Positions 16,607-25,411 of a stretch of DNA of 64,000 nucleotides are shown piece after piece. This stretch comes from Zobellia nedashkovskayae (GTDB taxonomy: Bacteria > Bacteroidota > Bacteroidia > Flavobacteriales > Flavobacteriaceae). A program made the translations under genes and the position numbers. The stretch spans positions 3,794,685 through 3,858,684 of the forward strand of contig NZ_JADDXR010000002.1 of assembly GCF_015330125.1 (NCBI RefSeq). The letters run 5' to 3'. Numbering within the stretch: position 1 is the stretch's first letter; each line of letters opens with the position of its first letter. The notes beneath the pieces are model-generated. The model made no database searches. It saw nothing but the letters and a program-made list of their open reading frames with translations, and was not told where the DNA came from.

Positions 16607-17503
16607 TTAAGCTTGTAAAGCAGTAGAACAGGTATTACGTTTTAGTAACCTATACTCCCCATTATTCTTAAACTCACGTATGGAGGTCCCGGCATAGCGC
16701 TTAAATGTTTTAGAAAGGTGACTTACATCAGTAAAGCCTAAATCGTCCGCAATTTGAGTTAACGTAAAATCTGAATTTAATAAACGTATTTCTACTAATT
16801 TCAGCTTTGCCTTAATTATATATTCCCTCAAAGATATACTGACTTGTTTTTTGAAAAATTCACTTACATATGTGGGAGACATCATAAATACCTCTGCTAA
16901 ATTTTCTATCCTCAATAATTCTGGTTTGCCTATGTTCTCGTTAATATAGATTAGCATTTTTGTAATTCGGTCATCAGTATTATTCTGTGGGACTTCATAA
17001 AAATTTCCCCTTTTTATGTTTCTGATAAGTATTTCCATAATACAGTTCATCAGACTTTTGATAAGTGTGATTGACTCATTTCCATAATTTCTAGATTCTT
17101 GTAAAATCATAGATGTCAGGTCTGATAAATGCGTTCTGTCCATATCATTCTTAATGATATCGCCCGGTAATTGGTTGTAATTGCTCAGAATGTAAGCAGC
17201 TTCATTAAACCATTCGTTTTTTTCTTTTGTATTGCGCTTTTCATTTTTAAAAAACGAATCTGTAAATTTTAAGAATACAAATCTTGTCGGTTTTTCTATG
17301 GTAAAAGAGTGGCATTTTAGTGGAGGTAATAAAAACATGCTACCCTGACTATAGCGATGGTGATTATAATTTATACACTGTGTGCCTTCACCATCTTTAA
17401 TTAAAACCAACTCAAAAAAATTGTTCTTGACCGGTCGTTGTTTCCAATCCTTCAATTCAATTTCTTGTATCTCAAAAGGTTTTTGGGCTTCTAAAATTTG
17501 CAT
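16607..17503 (-). CDS. AraC-family transcriptional regulator (paralogue of the one at 23116)
   Basis: A 298-residue regulator with an N-terminal cupin-like sensor domain and a C-terminal double HTH (about 190-285: LRIENLAEVFMMSPTYVSEF, then LTQIADDLGFTDVSHLSKTFKRY). It is clearly paralogous to the protein at 23116-23982; both share a YII-x2-KLKLVE linker between HTHs. It lies divergent from an aldo/keto reductase remnant, its likely former target, across a 228-bp region with a direct repeat ACCTTGTT (17570 and 17603). Confidence 0.9.
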   Translation of the reverse strand: MQILEAQKPFEIQEIELKDWKQRPVKNNFFELVLIKDGEGTQCINYNHHRYSQGSMFLLPPLKCHSFTIEKPTRFVFLKFTDSFFKNEKRNTKEKNEWFNEAAYILSNYNQLPGDIIKNDMDRTHLSDLTSMILQESRNYGNESITLIKSLMNCIMEILIRNIKRGNFYEVPQNNTDDRITKMLIYINENIGKPELLRIENLAEVFMMSPTYVSEFFKKQVSISLREYIIKAKLKLVEIRLLNSDFTLTQIADDLGFTDVSHLSKTFKRYAGTSIREFKNNGEYRLLKRNTCSTALQA

Positions 17504-17731
17504 AACCTACTGTTTGTTAAGCAAAAATACAACATTGTGCGCCCACGGTAATTTTTCATAGCCCTTAAAACCTTGTTAAATACATGTAAATCCTTCTTAT
17601 GTACCTTGTTTGTATAGTATTTTGTTCAGACCTTTGTGAAAATTTAAATATTTTTTTCTGATTCAACACCTATTATAATAGGATATAGGCAAGCTTTAAG
17701 TTCGGTGAAAAGAAATTTAAAAAATTAGAAT

Positions 17732-18058
17732 ATGAAAAAAGTAAACATAGAAAATACCGATTTAGGAGTTGGTCGCATTAATTTTGGTGATAACGTTTTT
17801 GGCTGAATATTAGATGAGAAACAATCATTTGAAATTTTACATGCATTTGAAGATGCAGGTTTAAATTTTATAGATACCGCTGATACCTATAGTTGGTGGG
17901 TAAATGGTGTAGGAGGTCAATCTGAAACTATAATTGGGAAATGGATGAAATCCCGTAGTAACAGAGTCCAATTGGTTATTTCTACTAAAGTAGGTTCGGA
18001 AACCAAGGAGCATTCTTATGGTATTAGTAAAAAACATATTTTAAAGTCGGTAACATAA
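17732..18058 (+). pseudogene. Aldo/keto reductase remnant
   Basis: Starting at ATG 17732 the frame encodes the N-terminus of an aldo/keto reductase: NTDLGVGRINFGDNVFG, then AFEDAGLNFIDTADTYS, the family's NADPH/catalytic Asp-Tyr segment, SETIIGKWMKSRS, and VISTKVGS. It is broken twice: an in-frame TGA at 17804-17806 (where Trp is expected after VFG), and loss of everything after ISKKHILKSV (TAA at 18056-18058), so about two thirds of the gene is missing. Adjacent to the AraC regulator that probably controlled it. I saw no other AKR fragment in the window. Confidence 0.85.
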
Positions 18059-18116
18059 AGCTTCTGGTGGATTGAGGTTTAGTTCGATTTCAATAAAAAA
18101 TGATACAGAAAAAGAG

Positions 18117-18746
18117 ATGGATTTATTTAGTCAAACAGACCTATTTTCCACAAATGAAGTCCGTAAAATAGAATTTGATCTACCAGGAGCCGATGTTACT
18201 TTATTTGAGAATTTCTTCAGTTTAGAAGAAAGCAATAAGTTGTATGCTAGCTTACTTCAAAATACACCTTGGCAGCAAGAGCAAATTACCATTCACGGTA
18301 AAGAGGTTGATTATCCTAGGTTAACTGCTTGGTTTGGTGATGTTACTAAGGATGTTAAATATACGAACACAAAGAGTAAAATGCACTTGTGGAATGCTGA
18401 TTTACTTTTTATTAAAGAACGAATAGAGCAGGAGGTAGAGGTGAAATTTATACGCTGTCTACTAAATTATTACAGAGATGGTAAAGACAGTGTAGATTGG
18501 CATCAAGATTATAAAGGTGATCAACGAAAAAACACAGTTATTGCTTCGGTAACTTTTGGAGAAACAAGACCTTTTCAACTAAAGCATACTACCCGAAAAG
18601 ATTTAAAACGTGTAGATATACCCTTGGCCCACGGAAGCCTTCTTCTTATGAAAGGTGCTTCACAAGATAACTGGAAGCATAAAATACCAAAAACAGCAAA
18701 ACAAATTCAACCTAGAATCAATTTGACTTTTAGATGGATTAATTAA
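18117..18746 (+). CDS. alkB: AlkB-type 2-oxoglutarate/Fe(II) dioxygenase
   Basis: A 209-residue oxidative demethylase of the AlkB family, which repairs 1-methyladenine and 3-methylcytosine. Iron ligands are His129 and Asp131 (WHQDYKGD) and His188 (NWKHKIP); the 2OG-binding C-terminus reads PRINLTFR. The ATG at 18117 is preceded by AAAGAG and is preferred over an in-frame TTG at 18072. It follows the AKR remnant by 58 bases and may share its transcript; otherwise DNA repair is unrelated to the neighbours. Confidence 0.92.
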   Translation: MDLFSQTDLFSTNEVRKIEFDLPGADVTLFENFFSLEESNKLYASLLQNTPWQQEQITIHGKEVDYPRLTAWFGDVTKDVKYTNTKSKMHLWNADLLFIKERIEQEVEVKFIRCLLNYYRDGKDSVDWHQDYKGDQRKNTVIASVTFGETRPFQLKHTTRKDLKRVDIPLAHGSLLLMKGASQDNWKHKIPKTAKQIQPRINLTFRWIN

Positions 18747-18887
18747 ATTAAAATAGGTATTAATAAAGGATTAAAACGTCTTTATGTGCTTATTGTTTGT
18801 GTTGTAAACAGGAATAAACCTGATTTTGAAACTATTTCTTAAAAAATCCTCTAAAAAACCCTGATTTATACAAGTATCACCTTTTTT

Positions 18888-18923
18888 TATACTCTAAAAA
18901 AGTATATGTAGACTTTATATTTG
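18888..18923 (+). promoter_or_regulatory. Promoter with TACT-N7-AGTA inverted repeat before the nitroreductase gene
   Basis: The inverted repeat TATACT (18888-18893) and AGTATA (18901-18906) are separated by 7 bases, and the -7 element TATATTTG lies at 18916-18923, 37 bases before the start codon. The core TACT-N7-AGTA equals the operator described for YodB-type (MarR/DUF24, HxlR) regulators, which control nitroreductases in Bacillus. No HxlR-family gene lies in this window. Functional match is inferred. Confidence 0.55.
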
Positions 18924-18959
18924 TATCGGATTACAAAAACAACATTTTAAAATATACTA

Positions 18960-19634
18960 ATGAGTACACCAAACATAGCAAAAGAAGATATCATCAATGC
19001 TTTTAATTTTAGACACGCAACAAAGGAATTTGATGCTTCTAAAACTATTTCTGATGACGATATGAAATTCATTTTAGAAGCAGCGCATTTATCGCCAAGT
19101 TCATTTGGTTTTGAACCTTGGCATTTTGTAGTTGTTCAAGATAAGGAATTGCGTGAGCTATTAAAGCCGGTAGCGTGGGGAGCACCTTTAAAGTTGGATA
19201 CTGCCAGCCACTTTGTATTAGGTTTAAGTATGAAGGCGCCAATGGTAAAGCATGATTCTGAATATATCTTGCACATGATGAAAGATGTAAAGCAAATGCC
19301 CGAAGAAGTTATTGAAGTGTACTCTAAATTTTATAGAGAATTTCAAGAGCGTGATTTTGATTTGGATACGGATAAAAAGTTATTTGATTGGTCGGCTAAA
19401 CAAACCTACATAGCTTTAGGTAATATGATGACAGCGGCCGCTTTAACAGGAATTGATTCTTGTCCCATTGAAGGGTTTCATCAAGAAAAAGCAGAAACTT
19501 TATTGAAAGAGAAATTTGGTGTGGATACGGATAAATATGGTCTATCATTTATGACTGCTTTCGGTTATAGAAAAGCAGATCCAGAATTTGGTAAATCTAG
19601 AAGAAGTTTTGATGATATTGTTACTTGGAAGTAA
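18960..19634 (+). CDS. NAD(P)H-dependent nitroreductase-family flavoprotein
   Basis: A 224-residue FMN enzyme related to NfsB. Key segments: FNFRHATKEFD, LEAAHLSPSSFGFEPWHFVVV (FMN pocket), SAKQTYIALGNMMTAAALTGIDSCPIEGFH. Likely reduces nitroaromatics or quinones. It is followed 27 bases later by a zinc-free alcohol dehydrogenase-family gene, so the two form an operon with a promoter that has a YodB-like inverted repeat. It is distinct from the shorter nitroreductase at 10246-10878. Confidence 0.92.
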   Translation: MSTPNIAKEDIINAFNFRHATKEFDASKTISDDDMKFILEAAHLSPSSFGFEPWHFVVVQDKELRELLKPVAWGAPLKLDTASHFVLGLSMKAPMVKHDSEYILHMMKDVKQMPEEVIEVYSKFYREFQERDFDLDTDKKLFDWSAKQTYIALGNMMTAAALTGIDSCPIEGFHQEKAETLLKEKFGVDTDKYGLSFMTAFGYRKADPEFGKSRRSFDDIVTWK

Positions 19635-19661
19635 TCATATCACCCTATAAAACAACATAAA

Positions 19662-20669
19662 ATGAAAGCAATAGGATACATAGAAAACCTCCCTATACAG
19701 GATGTAAAATCGTTACAAGACGTAGAATTAGATATGCCAAAAGCAACAGGCAGAGATATTCTTGTAGAGATAAAAGCAATTTCTGTAAACCCGGCTGATT
19801 ACAAAGTGCGAGTGGGAATGCCAGTAGAAGGTGATGACTGGAAAATTATAGGTTGGGACGCTGCAGGAATAGTAAAAGAAGTTGGTAATGATGTCACCCT
19901 TTTTAAGGTTGGTGATGAAGTTTGGTATGCGGGCGATTTTACACGTCAAGGAAGTTATGCAGAATATCAAATTGTAGACGAACGTATTGTGGGTAGAAAG
20001 CCTACGAGCATCTCGTTTGCAGAAGCTGCAGCTTTACCCTTGACAACCCTTACGGCTTATGAAATGTTGTTTGATAGATTAGAAGTGGCAAGAAATGATG
20101 CTAACAAATCTATTCTAGTTATTGGCGCTGCTGGTGGTGTGGGTTCTATTTTGGTACAATTAGCCAAAAAGCTAACTAAGCTGAATATCATTGGAACGGC
20201 TTCTCGGGAAGAAACAACAGATTGGTTAAAGGAATTGGGTGCAGACTCGGTTATCAACCACAGAAATAAATTGAGTCAAGAATTCGAGAAATATAATTTA
20301 CCTGCTCCTGATTATGTGGTGAGCTTAAACGCTACGGAGCAACATGCAGATGAGATTGTGAAGCTGATAAAACCACAAGGGAAATTCGGGTTTATTGACG
20401 ACCCTAAATCGTTTAACGTGATGCCTTTTAAGCATAAAGCGGTTTCTACTCACATTGAATTTATGTTTGCTAGGTCTATGTTTCAAACGGAAGACATGAT
20501 TGAGCAAAACAATATATTAAATGAAGTTTCCAAGTTGATAGACAACGGAACCATTAAAACGACCTTAGGTGAAAACTTTGGGACTATTAATGCCGAGCAT
20601 ATGCGTAAAGCGCATGCTTTCTTAGAAACAGGAAAAGCAAAAGGTAAAATTGTTTTAGAGGGATTTTAA
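19662..20669 (+). CDS. Zinc-binding-dehydrogenase-family (MDR) quinone oxidoreductase
   Basis: A 335-residue medium-chain reductase. The N-terminal GroES-like domain contains VNPADYKVRVG and GWDAAGIVKEVG; the Rossmann motif is VIGAAGGVGSILVQLAKK, followed by TASREETTDWLKELGADSVINH. No catalytic-zinc cysteines are present, so it is a zinc-independent quinone/enone reductase (ZADH-like, NADPH-dependent). Paralogue of the 25557-26540 protein in domain plan, not closely alike. In an operon with the nitroreductase; the cupin gene follows 61 bases downstream. Confidence 0.9.
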   Translation: MKAIGYIENLPIQDVKSLQDVELDMPKATGRDILVEIKAISVNPADYKVRVGMPVEGDDWKIIGWDAAGIVKEVGNDVTLFKVGDEVWYAGDFTRQGSYAEYQIVDERIVGRKPTSISFAEAAALPLTTLTAYEMLFDRLEVARNDANKSILVIGAAGGVGSILVQLAKKLTKLNIIGTASREETTDWLKELGADSVINHRNKLSQEFEKYNLPAPDYVVSLNATEQHADEIVKLIKPQGKFGFIDDPKSFNVMPFKHKAVSTHIEFMFARSMFQTEDMIEQNNILNEVSKLIDNGTIKTTLGENFGTINAEHMRKAHAFLETGKAKGKIVLEGF

Positions 20670-20730
20670 ACCTAATGGGTTAGATATTAAAATAAACCAA
20701 TGACACTCTGTGTGTTTTAAATATAGTAGA

Positions 20731-21204
20731 ATGAACATAAGAAAATCAATAACAGCATTAGCCGTAACAGCATTATGTGTCAACGTTACTGCAAATGCAC
20801 AGGTAAATACAATAGATTCTGTGGCTACCACAAAAGTGCAGCATTTCAATTTTGATGACATGCAGTCGGAAACTATTGGGGAAGGTATTCAGCGAAAATG
20901 GTTTCACGGTCAAAAAGGACAAATGACCATTTTTGATTTGGAAAAAGGCGCACATATTCCTTGGCACCAACACCCAAATGAGCAAATCACCTACATCATG
21001 TCTGGTAAGGTTAAAATTAAGACCATTATAGATGGAAAAGAGGAATTTGTTATTGTTTCTGGCGGAGAAGTCATTGTGTTTCCAGAGAATGTTCCGCACG
21101 AGTTTTGGGCTTTGGAAAAAACAGTAGATTTAGACGTGCACGTTCCTGTCCGTCAAGATTGGCTGTCTAAAGAACTTCCGGACTATTTAAAAAAGAGTGA
21201 GTAA
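20731..21204 (+). CDS. Exported cupin-domain protein
   Basis: A 157-residue protein: Sec signal (ITALAVTALCVNVTANAQ) and one cupin barrel. The metal motif is WHQHPNEQ with the later H in VPHEFWAL (H-x-H, Glu, His pattern). Cupins of this size act as small dioxygenases, isomerases or sensors; here its role is unknown, but it is exported. Start is the ATG at 20731; the GTG at 20710 would place seven residues before a normal signal peptide. The terminator at 21302-21330 closes the run. Confidence 0.85.
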   Translation: MNIRKSITALAVTALCVNVTANAQVNTIDSVATTKVQHFNFDDMQSETIGEGIQRKWFHGQKGQMTIFDLEKGAHIPWHQHPNEQITYIMSGKVKIKTIIDGKEEFVIVSGGEVIVFPENVPHEFWALEKTVDLDVHVPVRQDWLSKELPDYLKKSE

Positions 21205-21301
21205 GATGAAAAAATGTTGCGACTAAACCTTTCTATATTTAAACCTATAACTGAAAGTGTTATTTTAGATAAAGCGTAATTGCATTCTTAATGAAAATTT
21301 T

Positions 21302-21330
21302 AAAAGCTACTTTTCTTAAGTGGCTTTTTT
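21302..21330 (+). terminator. Terminator after the cupin gene
   Basis: Arms AAAAGCTACTT and AAGTGGCTTTT (one G-T pair) followed by T residues to 21330. It lies about 100 bases past the cupin stop codon. Confidence 0.8.
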
Positions 21331-21529
21331 ATTTCAACACCTTTTTGAACGTGTAAAACCCATCGAAGTATTTAGTTTTTAAGTAATAGGCTGTGTGAGA
21401 TTGTTGCGATGAACATCCAATAATCGACATCATTTATAAAAACGGCGGTGAATTGTTTCGAAAGCCTGTTTATATATTAGTAATTACTTATTGAAGGTTT
21501 TACCTTTGCATGCTACAGAAAAAGATATC

Positions 21530-23083
21530 ATGAAAGAGCCCTTATTTGAAATACAGGAAAAGAAAACGGACAAAGAACTTTATAGCTACCAGCAAGGTGC
21601 CATTAATAAAATATTTGAAAAGTTCGATAATGAAAGAGATGATTACCACCTGTTATATCAATTACCTACCGGGGGTGGAAAGACAGTAATTTTCTCTGAA
21701 ATGGTTCGACAATACCTTAAAAACCATTCAAAAAAGGTCTTGGTAATGACACACCGTGTAGAGCTCTGTAATCAGACTTCTAAAATGCTCACCAGTTTTG
21801 GAGTGGTTAATAAAGTAGTCAATAGCAAAGCCAATTTAGATGACCATGAACGTTACAACTGTTATGTTGCCATGGTAGAAACACTAAATAATAGGCTTAA
21901 CGATGGTATATTGGATATTTCGGATGTTGGCCTTGTCATTGTGGATGAGGCTCATTATAATTCCTTTACAAAACTGTTCAAATTTTTCGAAAATTCTTTT
22001 ATTCTAGGGGTTACCGCTACGCCCTTAAGTTCCAATAAAGAGTTGCCTATGAACGGTAACTATGATGAGTTGATTCCTGGGGAATCTATAGAAAATTTAA
22101 TTGAAAACGATTTTCTGGCCAGAGCCGAGACGTATCAGTATGATATGGGGTTGACTTCTTTGGAGGTAGGTTCAAATGGGGATTATACAGTAAAATCTTC
22201 ATCGGACTTGTATACGAGTCCGTCCATGTTAAATAAATTGCTGGAAGCTTATACGTTACATTCCAAGGGAAAAAAAACATTGATATTCAATAATGGTATT
22301 GAAACCTCAATCCAAGTATACCATACCTTTAGGAATGTAGGTTTGCCCATTATGCATTTGGATAATACCGCTACCAAAAAACAACGGAAACAAATTTTAA
22401 ATTGGTTTCATGAAACTCCGGACGCGATATTAACCTCCGTGAGTATTCTAACGACTGGTTTTGATGAACCCACCATAGATACCATCATTCTTAATAGGGC
22501 CACAAAATCGTTAACCTTATACTACCAAATGATTGGTAGGGGGTCTCGTGTGTTGAACAACAAATCTAAATTTACCGTTATAGATCTTGGCAATAATATC
22601 TATCGTTTTGGTCCGTGGGGTGCAGATTTAGATTGGGAGACCATTTTTAAATCTCCTAATTTCTACATAGACCGTATTAAGGATGATGAAGATATTGAAG
22701 GATCTTTTAAACATGAGCTAGCCGATGATATTAGGTCGGAATTTGCAAAATCCAAGGACACTTATTTGGATATTAAAGCCATATATAAGGAAGCGACCTT
22801 TTCCGGAGAATCTTCCAAAGTGGTATTGGAAAAATCCATTGAACAACATGCTTATATTTGTATAGAAAACAGTGAAGATGTGTATGATGCGCTTGCGTTG
22901 GCAAAATTACTTAAAGACGATATAGATAATAGGATACAAGTTTATGGCAAGTGTATAAGTAAAAGCACCTATAATTTTATCAATTGGCTGAAAATGGATT
23001 ACCAAAAAAAGCTTAATGCCTACCTTAGAGAAAACTTTGATGCCGTTTTTGAGCAAATTCACGGGCATCCGCCGGAAGATTAG
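21530..23083 (+). CDS. Superfamily II DEAD/DEAH-type helicase
   Basis: A 517-residue helicase. Motif I (Walker A) is LPTGGGKTVIFSEM, motif II VIVDEAHYNSF, motif III VTATPLS, and motif VI QMIGRGSRV in the second RecA domain. The order and length fit the RadD/UvrB-like (ResIII) group of DEAH helicases, not the DEAD-box RNA helicases at 47-50 kb. Start: a -7 element TACCTTTG at 21501-21508 lies between the in-frame TTG at 21491 and the ATG at 21530, so the ATG is used. The AraC gene follows 32 bases later. Confidence 0.9.
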   Translation: MKEPLFEIQEKKTDKELYSYQQGAINKIFEKFDNERDDYHLLYQLPTGGGKTVIFSEMVRQYLKNHSKKVLVMTHRVELCNQTSKMLTSFGVVNKVVNSKANLDDHERYNCYVAMVETLNNRLNDGILDISDVGLVIVDEAHYNSFTKLFKFFENSFILGVTATPLSSNKELPMNGNYDELIPGESIENLIENDFLARAETYQYDMGLTSLEVGSNGDYTVKSSSDLYTSPSMLNKLLEAYTLHSKGKKTLIFNNGIETSIQVYHTFRNVGLPIMHLDNTATKKQRKQILNWFHETPDAILTSVSILTTGFDEPTIDTIILNRATKSLTLYYQMIGRGSRVLNNKSKFTVIDLGNNIYRFGPWGADLDWETIFKSPNFYIDRIKDDEDIEGSFKHELADDIRSEFAKSKDTYLDIKAIYKEATFSGESSKVVLEKSIEQHAYICIENSEDVYDALALAKLLKDDIDNRIQVYGKCISKSTYNFINWLKMDYQKKLNAYLRENFDAVFEQIHGHPPED

Positions 23084-23115
23084 TCGACTTAATTATCTGT
23101 TGAAAAGAAAACACT

Positions 23116-23982
23116 ATGGCACGCACTATTATTGAAAATATAGTAATTGCGAAATACGAAGAACAAACTTTTTTTGAGTTTTGTAAGTATACTTCTATTC
23201 GTTTTTTTGAAATTTTATATTTTGAAAAAGGAACAGGAACTATTAAAATAAATGGTAATACTGTACCTTATACTTCTAACAGTGTTTTTGTTTTTATTCC
23301 TGACGATATTTATATCGTAAACCCTGATTCTGCTACCACTACAGTGGCTATAAAATTTTTAAAGAGTTTTTTTAGAAAAACATCTACGCTAAACGAAACC
23401 TTACCGGTTAACGATTGGTTTCGAAAAATCGAAGAAATACTAAATAGCGAAAGTCACCAGCTTCGTGAAATGCAATTTGCAACCGAATCTGACCGGTCAC
23501 ACTTAGTATCTCTTATTAACATGGTTGCCACTGAATATATGAGCGAGCAAACTTTTGATATTTTCATTATTCAAAATTCCGTATCGGTTATTCTACATCT
23601 TATTGCTAGAAATATTCAATTCATTAATACGGCAGACACGGTAAAGAATGTTAAGTCATCTAAAATTCAACAAATCATCAACTACATTCACGCCAATATT
23701 TATAATTCCGAATTGCTTACCACCAAAAGGTTGGCAGAGGAGTTTCATATGGCAGATAATTATATGAGTGAATATTTTAAAAAGCATACTGATGTTTCAT
23801 TAAAAAAGTACATTATCAACTACAAGCTAAAACTTGTTGAAACCCGTTTAAAGTACACAGACATGCAGTTCTCAGAAATTGCGATGGAATTGGGTTTTAC
23901 AGATTCTAGTCATTTGAATAAGACCTTTCAAAGTTACAAAGGCATGACCATAGGGTCTTACAAGGCAAGTCTATCCGCCTAA
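23116..23982 (+). CDS. AraC-family transcriptional regulator (paralogue of the one at 16607)
   Basis: A 288-residue regulator: cupin-like sensor domain (about 20-110) and double HTH from about 190 (LTTKRLAEEFHMADNYMSEYF; then FSEIAMELGFTDSSHLNKTFQSYKG). It is paralogous to the AraC protein at 16607-17503. Downstream, two promoters (24460-24517 and 26662-26719) share a tandem half-site with 21-bp spacing at identical distance from the -7 box, so I infer that this protein activates the crotonase/MDR and the 2OG-oxygenase/SDR units. Confidence 0.9.
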   Translation: MARTIIENIVIAKYEEQTFFEFCKYTSIRFFEILYFEKGTGTIKINGNTVPYTSNSVFVFIPDDIYIVNPDSATTTVAIKFLKSFFRKTSTLNETLPVNDWFRKIEEILNSESHQLREMQFATESDRSHLVSLINMVATEYMSEQTFDIFIIQNSVSVILHLIARNIQFINTADTVKNVKSSKIQQIINYIHANIYNSELLTTKRLAEEFHMADNYMSEYFKKHTDVSLKKYIINYKLKLVETRLKYTDMQFSEIAMELGFTDSSHLNKTFQSYKGMTIGSYKASLSA

Positions 23983-24393
23983 TTAAATACCATCAAAAAT
24001 TCCTGAAACAAATTCTCCAACACCCTCTAGCAAACCATCAAACACATCGCCAAAATCCAACCAAGAAGCATCTAAGTCAATAGCTGGAATATCGGTCCAA
24101 TCTGAGACGGTAGAGGCAGAAATTCCGCTTAACATTTCTGTCTTCATAGCTACATAATCACAAGCTTCCTCTGTTTTTTCATGGTACAAATCAAAGTCTG
24201 TATGCGATGAGAAAATACTCAATGCCCAACAAGACCAATCCACATAATCATACCATTTACTGTTTCTGTGCGCTTTTTTCACTTCATCAGGTGTGTAATA
24301 TTTTTTCTTGCCATTATCCTTGACTAGTATTTCTCCAATATCAGAAATGAATTCTTTTTTATTCTGAGGTGTTGGTTCGCAAGATGTACTCAT
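23983..24393 (-). CDS. Small acidic protein of unknown function
   Basis: A 136-residue protein I do not recognise. It starts MSTSCEPTPQNKK, has a basic/aromatic middle (KWYDYVDWSCWALSIFSS), then an acidic C-terminus with several Trp and Asp residues (DIPAIDLDASWLDFGDVFDGLLEGVG) ending in hydrophobic FVSGIFDGI. No signal peptide or clear TM segment. Its stop codon (23983-23985) directly abuts that of the AraC gene, so the two genes converge with no spacer. The next gene is divergent (170 bases away), so its promoter lies near the crotonase promoter. Function unknown. Confidence 0.6.
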   Translation of the reverse strand: MSTSCEPTPQNKKEFISDIGEILVKDNGKKKYYTPDEVKKAHRNSKWYDYVDWSCWALSIFSSHTDFDLYHEKTEEACDYVAMKTEMLSGISASTVSDWTDIPAIDLDASWLDFGDVFDGLLEGVGEFVSGIFDGI

Positions 24394-24459
24394 GTTAGTC
24401 TCAATTATATTGGAGTAATTTACTTACATAAACTTAAAAAATCACCAATTACCTCTTTT

Positions 24460-24517
24460 TTTACCTAAACCACTTTGTTTTTTACCCATTTGAACCTTGT
24501 GTCCCTAGATAACTTTG
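24460..24517 (+). promoter_or_regulatory. Crotonase promoter with tandem AraC-like half-sites (P1)
   Basis: TTTACC at 24460-24465 (in TTTACCTAAAC) and TTTACC at 24481-24486 are 21 bp apart (two helical turns), and the -7 element TAACTTTG starts at 24510, 47 bp after the first ACC. The promoter at 26662-26719 has the same TTTACCTAAAC block and exactly the same spacings. Confidence 0.6.
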
Positions 24518-24562
24518 TACTGTAATTAATACAGAACGAATAGCAACCAAAAAATAAATATT

Positions 24563-25408
24563 ATGGACTACAAGAACTTTCAAACATTTACAGCAGAACA
24601 AAAAGGCGGAATTTTAACCGTAGACATCAACTTCGGACCAGTAAACGTACAGGGACAAGAAATGCTAGCAGATTTAAGCAGCTTATGCTTATTATTAGAA
24701 AGAGATAGAAGCGTAAAAGTTGTGGTTTTTGAATCTTCAAATCCAGGATATTGGGTATGTCATTATGATACCAACTTATTAAAAGATATGTCTACCGAAG
24801 CTGTACCACGAAACGAAGTACAGTTATTGGACTTACAAGCTGTTTTAGAACGCTTAAGCAACATACCACAAGCAACTATAGCGAAAATTGAAGGTTTTGC
24901 AAGAGGAGGCGGACACGAAATGGCGTTAGCGTTAGATATGCGTTTTGCAGCTAGAGGAAAGGCTAAGTTCATGCAGATGGAAGTTGGCATGGGAATTTTA
25001 CCATGTGGAGGTGGAGCGTCTCGTATGGCTAGACAAACAGGATTAGGAAAAGCACTAGAAATTATTCTAGGAGCAAAAGATTGGGATGCAGATGAAGCTG
25101 AAAAATTCGGGACTATAAACAAAGCATTAGAGGCAGATGAAATAGGAGGTTATGTAGATGCTTTAGCACAACGTATATCTCAATTTCCAGCAGATTCTAT
25201 TGCCGCTAGTAAACGTGCAGTATATGCATCTATAGATTTACCAATAAAAGAAGCTTTAAAAGAAGAAGCATACCAATTATTTCAAGCTACGAGTAGAACT
25301 CCTGCAATAAAAAGATTTGCCTATGCAGATGATAACGGAGCACAATTTGACCACGAAAACCAGAGGAACTGGGAACAAATGGTTATGGATATTCAAGAAG
25401 TAAATTAA
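24563..25408 (+). CDS. Crotonase-family enzyme (enoyl-CoA hydratase/isomerase-like)
   Basis: A 281-residue crotonase-fold protein. Oxyanion-hole elements appear as FESSNPGYWVCHYD and KIEGFARGGGHEMALALDMRFA, and the catalytic-Glu region as MEVGMGILPCGGGASRMARQTG. Members act on CoA thioesters or beta-diketones; the usual first oxyanion motif is not the standard F-S-A-G-A-D, so the substrate may not be a typical enoyl-CoA. First gene of a two-gene unit with an MDR gene, separated by 148 bases carrying heptamer repeats. P1 with AraC-like sites lies upstream. Confidence 0.85.
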   Translation: MDYKNFQTFTAEQKGGILTVDINFGPVNVQGQEMLADLSSLCLLLERDRSVKVVVFESSNPGYWVCHYDTNLLKDMSTEAVPRNEVQLLDLQAVLERLSNIPQATIAKIEGFARGGGHEMALALDMRFAARGKAKFMQMEVGMGILPCGGGASRMARQTGLGKALEIILGAKDWDADEAEKFGTINKALEADEIGGYVDALAQRISQFPADSIAASKRAVYASIDLPIKEALKEEAYQLFQATSRTPAIKRFAYADDNGAQFDHENQRNWEQMVMDIQEVN

Positions 25409-25411
25409 GGG

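Noticed and set aside
17570..17636. Third AraC-like promoter before the aldo/keto reductase remnant
   Set aside because: The first half-site and the -7 box do not match well (GACCTTTG), so it is only mentioned as a weak parallel, not called.
18072..18116. TTG start for AlkB at 18072
   Set aside because: ATG at 18117 has a purine-rich leader and matches the family start; the extra 15 residues have no family counterpart.
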